This document shows, one piece after another, positions 13,401 through 27,395 of a stretch of 64,000 bases of DNA. This stretch comes from Dermatophagoides farinae (taxonomy: Eukaryota; Arthropoda; Arachnida; Sarcoptiformes; Pyroglyphidae), in NCBI RefSeq assembly GCF_024713945.1, contig NC_134678.1, positions 5,580,001-5,644,000 of the forward strand, read 5' to 3'. The translations under genes and the position numbers were made by a program. Every line of letters begins with the position of its first letter. The first letter of the stretch is position 1. The notes under the pieces were generated by a model. The model was not told where the DNA came from. It saw nothing but the letters and a program-made list of their open reading frames with translations, and made no database searches.

Positions 13401-16400
13401 TTTGTGTTTCCATTATTTCCGGAAGGAGCTGGAGGTTTTGAAGATAATGGATAATTCGGCGAAAATGGTCTATGATAAAGCGGAAGTTGAGGTTGCAAAA
13501 CAGATTCATAATTCTTCACACGATCAATAAAATCGTAATTTGGAATCGATCCTGTTGCAGATGTATTGGATTTACTCGAACGCTTATTTCCACCATGTAC
13601 AACAGCAAAATCCAAAGCAGCTGAATCATTTTTTCGAGATGATGGATTAACACTTAAAAGTTGTGATGGATAATGTTGAGAAGTTGGAATCAATGGCGTT
13701 CCTGGAGGAAGAACATTTGGATTGGCTTGATTACCTCCAGGCATGATCAATGGTGTTCCTTGAGTAATTGAACCTTTGGCAAGTTCAGGATTCATATGTC
13801 GATATAAATCATTATAATGTACTGAATGTACATGAGCTGCTGGGTGGAATGACCCTGTTGTTGGATGATGTGATGGATGTGGTAAAACACTTGTTGGATG
13901 AGAAGGCGGTGGAGGAAATTTTGAAGCGGCAGATACGGAAACATTTAATGCAGCCAATGCTGCAGCTTGTTGCTGATGAGGCGAAAGTGCTTGTTGTTGT
14001 TGACCAAGTTGACCAGGCTGTAAAACAACTGGAGTTCCTTGAGTTATAGATCCACTAGTTAGTTTATCGCGAATGGCTGTTTCTGCTTTAGGTGAAATGG
14101 AAAATGTTGTGGATGGTGGTGGCTGAGGTAATTGGGGAGATTTAGAGCTGATTTTAAGAGATGGAGACTGTACAAGGCAAGAGGTAGCCGGACCATATGG
14201 ATTTGATGATTGACCAGAGGAACGATTCAATTTAATTGGGTCGATATGAACACCAGGCGATGAACCAGATGTCATAAAAGCGTCAATCATATTTGGTATT
14301 CGTGATGCCGGATGATTACTCATCAGATTCGATGAATGAGCGTACGGAGGACGTTGAACATTATCCAATGATGAATGCGAAAATGGTGATTTCACCTGAT
14401 GTGGTATGTTCAAAGGTGATGATCGAGCTGAGGATGGGCCACTTGTTGAAGAATCCATTTTCATGATCTTATTGTTGATCGGATGATGGTGATGATAATC
14501 TTTTGGCGAATTACGCTGCAAGATTGTCTGATCATAGGCTCTTTTGGATGATTTACTACTCAAATCTTGTACTTCATCTTCAGCTGGTATAGAATTTGAA
14601 TGTGAAGATCCATATGAAAAATTCATAGCAGCCAAACCTTCAGGTTTCACTAAATTCATACCAGGTCGTTGTTGTTGTTGCAAAGCAGTAGAAGCTAAAA
14701 TATCCATTTTGCTTGAATCTGGCGTAGGTTGTCGGCTTGACGATCCGCCAGTCGGTTGAGGTGGATTAGGTGTAGGAATTTCACGTTTCAAACAAAGAGG
14801 CGTTGAACTATTTGGCGGAATAGTGATTGATGATTGAACGGTAGAACAAGGCTCGATCTTTACAGTAGTTTCAGAAGATGAAGCATGAGTAGTGGTCACA
14901 GAATTTGAGGGTGGTTGAGATATTGATGATTCTGTTTGCAAACTCTTTTCAATTGCTTTCCATATCAGATCACGAACACAAGTTCCACCGCTACTTGAAT
15001 TATTGACAGATTCATTGTTTGCTGATGATGATGTTGAATTGTTACGATCATTAACAGATGAAACAGATGTAGATGCTGAATGTAATGGCGTAGGAGTCCG
15101 ATTTGGATTAACAATTGCAGCAGCAGATGGATTGGTTGAAGGTATAGAAGATGATGATGATGATGATGCTGAAATTTGAATCGATGGAGCATTTGGATTG
15201 ATCAAGAACATCGGCACTTGTGGGGCATCGAATCCCACCAATTTATCTCGATGAAATGATGATGAATAAGGATTAGATGGTTTGATATCCTCCATTTTGT
15301 TTTCTACTTTTAGATTGTTCGAATGTTGATGATTATTTGATGAAGATCTTGATCCGGAAACAGGGAAAGAGAATGACCCGGATCGATCGATACCCGAATT
15401 GTTTTCATTAGTATTTGATGATTCGTCTGCGCTCATCGTAGCCGAAGAATCATAATCACTTTTAAGCGAACCTTGCGAAAGACTTAAAGGTTTGAAATCC
15501 TGAAGATTACTTGAACCAGTATTTTGACCAGGTTTCGCCGTAGAACTCTGAGCTTCTTGATCACCTGCAGCTGGTTTTCCACCGACTGATGAAGAAGCAG
15601 ATGCTGTATCACTTTCATTATTATTGATGTTGCCATCTAAACTTGAAGCGGTAGTATCATCACCACTGAGATCACCATCAATGGCTCCACCAACACTAGA
15701 ACCGTTATCACCATCGGTATCTTCACCTGAATCTACTGCAGAATTCCATGGCCTTCCAATTGATTGATAAAACTCTTTTAATGAAGGAACCAATTGAAAT
15801 TCGCTCTTGAATAGTACAAAAGCTTTATAACAATCTTGAGGAGTTTTTTGGTGATCAAATCCAGTAGATGAAATGGCAGCCCAATTTTTACCATAGGCCC
15901 GAATCATTGTACGAAGCTTTTCTTGATCTTCTGGGGATGACCACACTTTTCGGAAATCTTCTTTTAACATCAGCGATGTATCGACGGTTGAAATTGATGC
16001 TGATGATAAATGTTGATTGGTCGTTTCGGTTAATTTTTGATCAAGATTAGCGTTTCGATTGTTTGATGTCAATCCAGCTAATCGGCGATTTATGCGCATC
16101 ACACAACGTGCACAACCAATCTTAACATCCAACGGTATCTGTAGTTCTTGTGAAATTTGTCGTTTCATTTCATCATCAGACATATCAAGCCATTGTTGTG
16201 GTAATTGTTTGAGATGTAATTTTTTGCGTTTTGGAGAATTCGTAGTCGAATTCGAGGTTGTAGAATTTGTGTTTGAAGAGTGACATGAAGGCATCGGACA
16301 ATGCCGCTTTTCCCGTAGATTATTCGGATAGGCAACTCCATGTTGGTGTTGAGTTTTTTTCAGATGACAGCTGAAACAAACTCGTCCATAGATTTGACTA

Positions 16401-19400
16401 CCATTAGATGTTTTCTGATTTAAATTTGTCGTTTTCAATGCAGATAATTGCAATCCATACAATTGAAAATTGGTTTGAGTAACTGGTCGTGATTTTTGTG
16501 GATTTGTAGAAACAAGATGATCACCACAACAAAGACAACATCCAATTGAAGAACCACTTCCATTATTATTATTATTAGCCGTATCACAAATTGTGGCTGA
16601 AGCAGAACCTTCTGGTGTTGATGTTCCATTTGCTAGATCTGTAACATTATTATTATCACTATTATCACATCGATTGATGACAGACGAATCTGCACTAGCA
16701 CTATTCACTTGAGATGATGTTACGATGGAAGATCCATTTGTGGATGCAATTGTTGAGGATCGTGTTGAACAAGCCGTAGTCGTCGTATTATCACCATAGC
16801 TATTTGCTGTTGAAGATGATGACATTGAAAACGTAATCGTAGCAATACTTGAAGTCAATGGTATCGAATACGGCAATATAACTGATGTTGCTGAATTTGG
16901 ATATTGACGATTGGTCGTGGATGACCCAGATGATCCATCCATTCCGCTCACCGTTGACGATTGCTGTGATTGACTGTTGATCAAATGTGGTGATCCACGT
17001 TGATTGACTAAATTTTGTTGTTGCTGAGCTTTAATCATAGCTCTCGTACGTTTCTTAACATGTTTTCTCAATAATTGTTTGTAATTCTCATGTTTTTTAG
17101 ATAGATAATAATAGTGGATACAATCAGCTATTGATTTACGTTCTAAATATTGAGCAATAATTCCAAATTTCTTTGGATTCATTAGGTATTTTTCGCGGAA
17201 AATTTCCTTCTCTCCTTCCGTCCAGATGTTCACGTTTCTTATCTCTTTATACAATGCCATTGGATCTTGTAGGTAACCATTTCGATTATCAAAGCGAATA
17301 TGATTTTTGAATTCTTTTTCCGTATACATTATCGGAGGAATAACTACATATGAACGCATTTTCTTATCTTCCAATTCTTGATGTTGTAATCCATCCATTA
17401 TCTCTTCAAGTTCGGCATCCGATCGTATTCTATGTTGTTGGGTACTATTTCGTTGTACACGTTCACGATCTTCACGTTGTTTTTTGATTTCGGGAAAATG
17501 TTTCTCAAAAGATTCGCGAATTTTGGCATCACGTTGTTTTTTTACAGGATTAGATTCAATTTTTTCGATTTTTTTCAGCCATTCAATCATTTGTTGATCA
17601 TATTTTTCTGCTTGCGTTTGTTGATCTTTTGTTACGTCTTTTTTATAATGATGGATACGGTCAATTAACTTTGGACGGAATTGTTGATGATGTTCATTGT
17701 TCTCACGAATAATCGGTAAATCCATTGGCTGATTATAAAGAGGCTGAATTTATTTAGAAAATAAACATATGGGTTAATGATGAAAGCTTAAAATGTCATT
17801 AAGACATTTAGATACATACTAATGGATTTGCATAAGATGAATTTTCATCCGTTCCCAATAATCGATTCAAGTGTTGGTGTGCTTTCTTTGCTTTAATCTA
17901 TGAAGATGGAAAAACAAACAATCTTTGTAATGCAAATCAGTGTGAATTAATTACATTCCCTACCATATTTTCATGAATGATTTTCTGCACTAATGTAGGT
18001 TCCGCTTTGATGCCATTTTTTTGTTTTTCTTCTTCATCCGGATCGGTTAGAGGTTTTCTGGTCGCAGCCTCCAATTGTTGCTAATTTGATCAGTGTTGAC
18101 AAAAACAAAACAAAAAAAAATGATTAACAAATGTTCCTTTGATAAGATTACTATTGTGAGTATTTGATGTTTCGTAGGAAAATAACCAACAACAACCAGA
18201 AAATATAAATTTATGCTGATTAACTTCATTCTAACAAAATAAAGGTCATTTCTCTCATTCTAAGGGGCTTTTTTTCATTATCTTTGGTTTTTATTACATT
18301 TTTCTCATTCTCATTTTTTTTATTATATATAGCAATGATGATAGCATTCTCAAAAATAGTCTCATGTTTGATGATTGACAGCATAGCAATTATAAATACA
18401 TACCGCTTTCAGTTTCAATGTATTGATATCCACTTCAATTGTTTGGATCTGTCGATCACAAACATTTATTGATGATAGGATTTGATCCTTCAATGATGTC
18501 AATGGCGAGATACGAGATTCATCCTGAGGAGTGGGTGAAATGGCTTCAAAATGTGGATTATAACCATCCTGATTTGATTTAAAAATTTATGCATTATACA
18601 ATAGGCATTCCATTTGAATCAAGGAAACTTACTTCAACACCATCATCAATGGTCTCAATGACCATTTCATGTTGATTAGAAGGAATAACACGTGAGCCGG
18701 TCGTGATTGCTGCTGATGAATTTGAACTTGATAACGATGAAGATGATAGGCCGTCCACCAAAATTTTCTGTGAAGTTGTAGCATGTCCTGGTTGTTGGAT
18801 AGGGTTATAATAATGATGATGATTCGATAGTGTTAAAGATGATGAGGATGGGGGATGAAAACCACCACTATTTCCACCAATATGAACGAAATGTTGTCCA
18901 GAGGGAACGCCAGTACCCACTCCAGGATGCAATGTCATCAACGGGATACCACCACCAGGAACTGATACTGGAATTGCACTAGGAATCTGTGGAATTGGAC
19001 CAGTGCCTCCGATCTGAATTCCTGGACCACCGCTTGGTCCATAATGTGACATAAGATTTCTTTTGTTAGAAATATCATAAATTTCATGTAATAAATGACC
19101 ATGTGATAAATGGTTATGTTGCAATGATGAACCATGATGTGGATGCTGAGAATTATGGTGGGGATGAATGGATGATGAGGATGATGGCGGTGGAGGTGCC
19201 GTATTGGTTGTGGACGATGCACCATGGTGATGATGGTGCATTAATGATGCTGGTGTTGATGAAGCCGATATTAGACCGGTCTGTATCAATGTGTTCAATG
19301 GATTGGGTGGTGGTGGTGGTGGTGCACCATGTTGTTGCTGATGCTGATGATGAAGATGATGATGATGTTGTTGTTGTGGTTGTTGTTGGTGATGATGATG

Positions 19401-21718
19401 GTTATTGATGGGCGCCGACTCTGCCGACGATATTGTCATCGGCGATGGCATCGAAACGATCGTGGTCAAAGCAGAATTTGAACCAGAATAATTCAATGAA
19501 ATAGGTCCAGCGACAGTAGTAAATTGAGATATCACCGTTGATGTGGGTTTACTTGAATTGAATGCTACGCTTTCTTTTCGAATTTCATTTGTATTGTAAT
19601 TTTGATTCGATAAATCATGTCTTTCAAATGAAAAGTATGTTGAATTAAATAACGGTAAAGTGTATGTCTAAGAATACTTACATGGTTAATAATTTATCAT
19701 TAACTGATGATCGTTTGATCGTCGATTGCGAACCACTATTATTATGTGATGAAGAGATTTTTTTACGATACGATTGGTTTTCAGTGTTGCTATAAACAGT
19801 ATCAAATTGTTTAATTGGTAACAGATTTGAAACAGTCGTTGAATATCGGTTAGTTGTATTTATTAATGAAAACGCTGATGTCGTGGTCGCCGCCGAAGAT
19901 GATTCGTTTTCCGTAATTTCACGTTTATAACTTTGTTGATTACTACTATGTCCAAGTGCAATTTCTTGAGCAAATCGTTCCTATAAGTTTTCGTTTATAT
20001 GGATGATGATGATGATGATGATGATTACGAAAACGAAAAGAAAAAAAAACAAGATGAAATTGTGAAAAAAAAGAAAACATCAAGTTATTGGATTCAATGC
20101 GAATTTTGTTTAAGAAAAATCACGAATACAAAACCGATTAATATACATATATATAATATAAGAAATAAAGAGAGAAGGCATTGAAAGAGACAAGGATTTT
20201 TTTTAGAAAGTGAGAGAAAGAGAGATTCGAGTTATGGTCTATGACGAGCAACTACAACAACTTAAACTTATTTCAATGATAATGATATTGGTATATACGT
20301 TTTATACGAACTGTATGATTGAATGAATTATTTGAAGACGAAATTCAATTCAATCAATAACTATAAAAAAAAAGAGTATAGAGTATAATCATAATAATAT
20401 AATATAATCATCATTATCGAATGCAGTGGAAATCAAACAACAAATAAACAAACTACATAAAATATATGAAATGAATAAAAAAAACAGCAGCACTATTTAT
20501 TTATCTATCATCTCTATTCGTTTTGATCCTTTCCTGATTCCATTCAATTATCATCATTAATAGGATACAATACAATATTATTCTAGACAACAAAATTCAC
20601 AGAAAAAAAATAACTAAACATAGCTGCTAATGGCTGCTATATATTACAGGACAAAATTTGAAAAAAAACAACAAGATAAAATAATCTGTGTGTGTGTGTG
20701 TGACTGAACCAAAAATCCATATCTGTTGTACATGTATATTATATTTATATATGTGTCCAGTTATTAGATTTGCGAAATTAAAAATTGTACAAAAATGAAC
20801 ACACATATATTCAATTATTATTCACAATAATAATATGATGATGAAAACAATGATTATTGGCTAGAGTTTAATTTTTATCTTTCTAATTTTTCTTTTCAAT
20901 AATAATATTTCATCTAATATAATGACGAAAAGAACTTGTTAATAATAGATTTATTTTGTTGCCAAAAAGTCATTGAAAGATATATAAGTGATATATTTGG
21001 TATCTCATTATTTTGAAATGTTTATGATGAGAATCAAACATACACACACAAATATATTAATAATACATACAAAATCTCTTGTCGATGATGATGATGATGA
21101 TGATGATGATAATGGCTTAAATGATGGTGAACAAGCAAACAGATCACAACCACCATCATTTTTCAATAATGGACCCAATGGATATAAAGCGGATGGCGTT
21201 TCATTTAACGCCGTTATCCCCGAACCACTTTCGTTATATGTGGATCCTATTGATTTTTGATGATTGTTATTGGCCAATGGATATAATAATCTTCTGGTTG
21301 AATTATTGTTGTTTGTAACAAATTGATGATCAAATTGTAATGAATGAGGAATAGGTAGCTGTGGCGGAGTAGTACGATTCGGATGATAAAGTAGAGGATT
21401 ATTATTATTATTATTATTGGTTATAAGATGATGTGGTGATTGTGATTGATACGAATTGTGTTGATGAGGATGCTCAAAATGTCCATGATGATAAAGTTGA
21501 TGTTGTTGCCTTTTATTGTTACTATTGATGAGAGTTGATGATGTTGGTGTTGTCGTGGTTGTATATGGAGAATTTCTCGAATGAAGAGCATTATTATCTG
21601 AGGCACTATTTGATATTGATGATGATGATGATGATGATGAGAAAGAGGATGTAACTGGCACATCTTGCTGTTGCAGCTGATGATGATGATGTTGATATAT
21701 AATGGACCTAGAATGCAT
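10432..21718 (-). CDS. Smr: SMRTER/NCoR nuclear receptor corepressor
   Basis: A nuclear scaffold that links unliganded receptors to histone deacetylase complexes. Nine coding exons on the minus strand: 21718-21071, 19980-19682, 19620-18633, 18568-18404, 18080-17964, 17897-17820, 17743-13067, 13009-10597, 10529-10432; together 3160 residues. The coiled coil (IQTIEVDINTLKLKA onward) and the deacetylase-activating SANT1 region (about 770-990, LPLYNQP-like PLPLYNQP, FPEIKKQREDRE, NIWTEGEKEIF) match NCoR. SANT2 lies at about 1360-1415. Two KGSITQGTP-type repeats are present. Near residue 2680 is a CoRNR box (ITAANLIDAIITKQ) matching vertebrate interaction domain N3. IEPISPPQ and the C-terminal SYEPLSDDEP match the NCoR tail. 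The first exon is low complexity (His, Ser, Asn) and is included because its donor phase fits; that exon is the least certain part. Confidence 0.93.
13067..17743 (-). other. 4.7-kb single coding exon of SMRTER
   Basis: This one exon encodes about 1559 residues and carries SANT1, SANT2, two GSITQGTP repeats and long Ser/Asn/Thr-rich linkers. Its acceptor gives PLYNQP, and its donor (GTATGT at 13066) follows LAFL. Exons this long are unusual beside introns of only 50-80 bp, which may indicate ancestral intron loss. Confidence 0.85.
19981..21070 (-). other. First coding intron of SMRTER (1.1 kb)
   Basis: Donor GTATGT at 21070 and acceptor ttatag at 19981, both phase 0. The intron is AT-rich with GAT and GT runs. 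No further exon or RNA gene was recognised in it. Confidence 0.6.
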
Positions 21719-22569
21719 TGAATGAATGAAATCATATCATCATTCAATGTTCTATTGATGATGATCGTGTTGTATAAATGACAATCAATCTATAAGATGT
21801 GGATTGAATAAAATTCTTTTTAATCCAGATTCAAATCAATAATAACAAATGAATGAATAGAATTCAATCAAATTAAGATGGATTGATGATTGTATATCAA
21901 AATTTTCTAATTTAGAAATTAAGTTATCAAACAAATAAAGAAATAATGATAATGATGATAAATTTTCAAGACAAAAGGAATGCAATATACCACACAAACA
22001 CATACACATAAAGAAAAGAAACGGAACGAAAAATATTTAGGATTTTGTTGTTATAAATTGTGTGTTGCAACTTTGTTGGTTTCTATCGTTTCAATATTAT
22101 TATAATAAGATGAATGAAGATGATGATGATGACGATGAATAATAGACATGTATACAAACAAATTTGATAGAAAATGTGAATTATTAGATCATTATTTTTT
22201 GGAATAATAATAATAAAATAAAATCAAAAATCAAATATGACGACCAGAAATTACTTCATTTCACATTTTTTTTTCTTGTGTGTGTATGTGTCTTTTTTAC
22301 CACCAATAAACATCATCAAGATCTAAATGATCATCATCATCATCAAATTCGTCGTGAACCTAACCATTACACACATTACACCACTGAATCACTTGTGCTC
22401 AAATAGAGAGATACAATTTTCACTAGAAACATAGATACACAACAAACATACACACACACACACACACACAGAGGGATAGTAAATGATTTAAGTGGGGGGG
22501 GGGGGAAAAGAAAAGGAATGACTGTGACTGTTTGTGGATAATTTTTTTTTTGCTAGTAGCATATTTATA
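21719..22569. other. Upstream region of SMRTER, no supported gene
   Basis: AT-rich sequence with GAT and CA microsatellites (CA run near 22451-22470) and a run of G near 22494-22504. It probably contains the promoter, 5' UTR or a 5' UTR intron of the corepressor gene. No reading frame with convincing composition was seen. Confidence 0.35.
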
Positions 22570-22570
22570 C

Positions 22571-23023
22571 AGTGGTATCTCGGTTAACGTTGGTAATCCG
22601 TTCCAAGACGACCATCGTTAATCGAAACACGATTTTCCATTGGATATAAGGTTCCTTGATGGCTTATTTGTTTTTTGAAATTTTATATTTGATATTCCGA
22701 TCCATAGACTAGTTCACTGACCATTAAAGAACCGTTAAATGATAAAAATGACCAGAATTGCCATCATACAAATGACTGAAGAACTGAAAATCCTAGCCAA
22801 AAAGTTGATCAAAATCAAATGAGATTTGATTGTTGGAAAACCCGAAAAAAGACGATGATCCAAACAAGCTAAACATGGTCAGAGAAAATTTTTATTCAAT
22901 TAAGTTTTTGATCTGGTTTTATACATGAGTCATGTTTAATAATAATAATAACTTAGGTTATGATGACCATAAATTATACAAAAATTTAATCAAATTTCGA
23001 CCATCGTTAACCGAGATACCACT
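22571..23023. mobile_element. pogo/Tigger-like MITE (Tc1/mariner superfamily)
   Basis: Perfect 19-bp terminal inverted repeats, AGTGGTATCTCGGTTAACG at 22571-22589 and its complement at 23005-23023, bound a 453-bp segment. The end sequence CAGTGGTAnCTCGG followed by AACG and AATCCGTTCCAAG is typical of pogo/Tigger-derived non-autonomous elements. The motif ACCATCGTTAA from the right end also appears about 38 bp inside the left end. A TA dinucleotide lies next to both ends, but the exact boundary base differs (C on the left, none on the right), so the target duplication is not clean. The interior has no intact transposase. Confidence 0.85.
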
Positions 23024-26000
23024 ATCCTATGCCCCACGCTTGGTTGGTATAAGTTTTCTTTTCATTTTTTTTTTCTTTCTTCTTATTGCCTGTTTTGTTT
23101 GTTTGTTTGTTCATTCGTCGGTATATACCAGTCGCGTCATCAGAAAAAAAATACACATACACTATACATCTATACATGGATCCAAGGCTAATATTCAAAC
23201 CAGTCTTACTGTTTTATTATGCTACTACTACCATCATCATCATCATTAAAACAGAGAGAACAAAGAAGCATATACAAAACTATGTTTTTTTTTATACGCC
23301 GCATGTATGAATCAATCAAGTCTTCCATTGTGTTTTTTCATCAAAAAAAAATGATGTTGATGATGTTGATGATGATAATGATGTGGATGAGGATGATCAA
23401 GAATAACACAAATGAATAAAAAAAGGCTTCCTTTTGATAAAAAAAAAAAAACATAGTCGTCCTCGCTTTTTTTTCTTTTCTTTTCTTTTTTTCTCAGATT
23501 GTTTTCATCATGAACTTTGAATTCGAATCCATCAAAAAAAAAAAAAAAAAAATGTAGCCCCACAAAAGTGGCTGAAAGTTTGGTTACATATATATATAAT
23601 AGAATAGATAATACAAACTGTATGTATTGCCCACCCAAATATGTGTGTGTGTCTGTATAAACTACGTTATATACACTGAAACAGAACATTGAATGGAGTG
23701 TGAGTTAGTGAGTGAGTGAGCGAGTGAGAGAGTGAGAGAGAGAGAGAAAGAAAAAAAAGAAAGAAATGAAAATGATAAATTGGCGCAATCAAATTGGGGA
23801 AAAAAATTGAAAATCGAATCATTTTTTTTTCTTTTACGTAGAATTTATTTTTGGTTTTGTTCGATTAGTATCGATACACACACACGCTCAAGTTATAAAG
23901 ATTTAACACACACAGACACACACACATACAGGAGCATATCATCAATAAAGGGTTAGAAATTCAATCACATTATTATTTATTAATCCATGAATGAATTGTT
24001 TCATGACTCCATGAACCATAACTATACGTTCAAAATTATTTTATTGACGTCAAATACAAACAACCAAACCAGAGAAACTATGACCTAAACCTAACAACAT
24101 AATTTTTAGCTTTTTTCTTTCAAAAAAAAAAAAATTTTTTTTTTCATTTCCATTTGATAACACACACATTTATATACACAAATGTAAACAGGTAAAATTT
24201 TTACAAATCTATTAATACAAAATTAAAATCACCTGTCACGGTTAGTTCCAAAAGAAAAAAAAATTATCATCAAAAAAAAAAAAGAAATTACCACATCAAG
24301 ATATCAGATGCGGATATCTATGTTATTTATACATGCCCTTCCCCCATTACAAACACACACACACACTATTATAAATGAAATGAGATTTTTGATGGTGTGT
24401 AAATATACATAAGTAAATCTTGTGGTGTTGTTAGGATAGGGGGAGAGAGAGAGGGAGAGAGAGAGAGATAAAATCAGAAATTTTTTCCATTTTTTTTGTA
24501 GATTTGTCTATATCTCTAAAAAAACCAGTGCAATGATTTTTATGATGATTTTTTGTTTTCATTTCATTCATTCATATTATCAATCAATCATCTTCATTGC
24601 CGATACACTAAATACCCGTGTTTGTATGTGTGTTTGTGTTTTCATTTACTTATCGAAAAATTTTTTTTTTTTTTTTTGATTAAATAAAAAAGAGACCTAA
24701 ACCTAATCTCACCAATTGGTCGAACCAATCAAAACAATTGATATTGAATTGAATGATAGCTGTTTATCAAAATCAAATCAAATCGAATCATCATATCATC
24801 ATTAATTGATTAATATTGATATGATATGATATGATATGATTTGATGATTTTGATGAATGATTGAATATCTATCGTATGGAAAAAGCCAAAACATAATTAA
24901 TTTACATGCACACACACACACTGACATAGCCATGATTTATGATGATGATGATGATGATGATTATAATTAAAAACCGGAAGAGGCGTACATTCACCTTGTG
25001 TGAGATTTTTTTTTTGTTGTTGTGTCCGGCTATCTATTCATATATTATAACATAACACAACTACCGCTACCCCCCAATGCAAGAAAAAAAAATCAATTTT
25101 AACCAACCACTCAGCCCACCATTAGACAAAAAAAAAAATAAACATAGTTCTGTTCAAATAGATGGCCCCATTTTTTTTCTATTTTTTATCTATATATAGT
25201 GTTCCTGAAACATATAGAGAATAGGAAGAGAAAAAAAAAACTAAACGAGCTTAGACTGTTGTTGTTAAGAATTTTATTATTCTTGGATGTGCGTGTGTGT
25301 GTTGTGTGTGTGTGAATTAAGAGAATCGACTGTATTCTACACATACACAACAACAACAACACAAGCCGGTATTAAATTTTTTTTTTCTTTTACTTGAAAA
25401 CAGTACGACGACGACAACAACAACAACAACACAAACCAGACCAAGATGAGAATAATCAAAATAAAAATAAAAAGAACCATCACGACAATAATAACAAAAA
25501 CAACAACAACAACAACTTCAAATGAAAATAATCAACATCATCATCATCATCGTTATCATCAAAAATACGGACGAATCCACAATGACACAAAACTATGAAG
25601 GTAGAGACGAAAGACACCCACCACCATCACCACCACCATCATAATCATCATCATCATCATCATCAAAAGCAACAACATAACCATACATAACACTGAATTC
25701 AGGAAAAAAACGAAAATCCATGCAATATATATCCAATGTACCTTTTTTCTTTTCTATAGAAGCCACGAGTCGAATCGAATGATGAGAGAGCAAAACAAAC
25801 ACAAACATAAACACCATTAAGACTACGAAACAAAAAAAAAAATTTTTGTTGTCGATTATTTTTTTTTCGCTATACCCAAATGATGATGAAATGGATTCGG
25901 TTTTTTTTCGGCTGTCGACATACTAACTACAGTCATTCATCGATATATAAGGATAAGTTTTGTGTATGTATAAAAAAAAATCGATTGTAATGCTGATGTA

Positions 26001-26171
26001 AAACTATCATGTAATTTTTGAAGAATCATTTATCAAACAGACAAATAAACAAACAAAAACAAAAAATTTACTATACTAAATATCCATAGATAGTGGATAT
26101 ACTATTGAAATTTCAAGACACCTTTACCGGAAAATTGATAGATTCGAATCTATTTTGACAGTGTCGATCAT

Positions 26172-26203
<32 letters not shown>

Positions 26204-26988
26204 ATTATTTTTATTATTAGTTCTAAACAAGTCGGTGAACCTGACTTTTATTTATGAATGTCAAATAATAAAAAAAAAATTTCGGATGATTCATTCCCTC
26301 CAATTCCCTTTTCGACATCATCAATATGATTATGATAATAATGAATAAAAATTTCAGTTTAGGACAATTAAAAATTAAAAATCAATTCATATATGAATTG
26401 GTGGGAAAAAAAATTGAATAACAAAAAAAGAATAGACATCAGAATTCGTTGAATTCATTTCATTTTAAGACACACAATTTCATTTTTGTTGCTTGTTTTG
26501 TTCTAATTCTTGGGGCGAGGGGGATTCATAGAATTTTTTTTTGTTGCTCTTTCGATTTTGTATTTGTATTTTATCCACATCTACATCATTATCCATATTT
26601 AAATAATCCATTCTAATCTCTGTATGCGTTATTCTTGAACCAGAAAAAAAATCGTCAATTACCATTGCATAATAATAACAGCCAGCCCACACACACACAG
26701 GGTGGTTTTCTATTTCATCTGTCATCAAATGGGCTGGTAAGATTTTGGGCTATGGGGGGAGCTATGCATGATTATAAATAAGTATTGAAAAAAGATTGCT
26801 CATGCACGATATGATGATGATTATCATCATCACAAACAAAAAAAGGTTGTGCAAAGATATTCTATTCATCTGGAACTAATGCTACCATCTATTATTATAG
26901 AATTTAAACTAATCGAGAATTCTCATTTTTTTCGTCTTGCTCATTTTTTGTTGTTGTTGTTGTTGTTGTTGATCGATTATTCAACCTG
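23024..26988. other. 4-kb gene-free, microsatellite-rich region
   Basis: Poly-A/T runs, CA, GA, GAT and CAA microsatellites dominate; several ORFs here (for example 23312-23689 and 25593-25817) are translations of simple repeats and are not supported as genes. A run of five-base ATATG units lies near 24820-24840 and a GAT/ATG run at 26171-26203. No RNA gene was recognised. Confidence 0.5.
26171..26203. repeat. ATG/GAT trinucleotide microsatellite
   Basis: Uninterrupted run of about eleven ATG units in noncoding sequence; the same triplet recurs throughout the window, including inside coding exons, where it makes Ser, Asp or His runs. Confidence 0.9.
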
Positions 26989-27003
26989 CACAGAGAAAAA
27001 AGC

Positions 27004-27395
27004 AGGTAGTGTACTATTCGATTTGGTAGTGTACAAATGGTAGTGCACACTACCAAATGTATAAGTACTTAACAATTAGGTAGTGTACTATTCGATTTGG
27101 TAGTGTACAAATGGTAGTGCACACTACCAAATGAATAAGTACTTAACAATTAGGTAGTGTACATTACTAGTTGGTAGTGTGCAAATGGTAGTGCACACTA
27201 CCAAATGAATAAGTACTTAACAATTAGGTAGTGTGCAAATGGTAGTGCACACTACCAAATGAATAAGTACTTAACAACTAGGTAGTGTACACGACCTCAG
27301 CTAGGTAGTGTACACGACCTCAGCTAGGTAGTGTACACGACCTCAGCTAGGTAGTGTACACGACCTCAACTAGGTAGTGTACACTATCATTTTTG
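27004..27395 (+). repeat. Left subterminal array: 74-bp and 23-bp tandem units
   Basis: Three 74-bp units start at 27004, 27078 and 27152; a 54-bp shortened unit starts at 27226. Four 23-bp units start at 27280, 27303, 27326 and 27349, and a partial one at 27372. All begin AGGTAGTGTRC. The long units contain the near-palindrome GGTAGTGCACACTACC (7-bp arms, 2-bp centre) and share a tail ending AAGTACTTAACAATT. Confidence 0.95.

Noticed and set aside
13768-14049. Plus-strand ORFs opposite SMRTER exons (also 19103-19408, 20988-21260)
   Set aside because: Mirror translations of repetitive coding exons; GAT/CAT repeats leave several frames open at once.
22932-23249. 105-codon ORF overlapping the right end of the MITE
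   Set aside because: It crosses the element boundary and continues into simple repeats; the composition is not protein-like.
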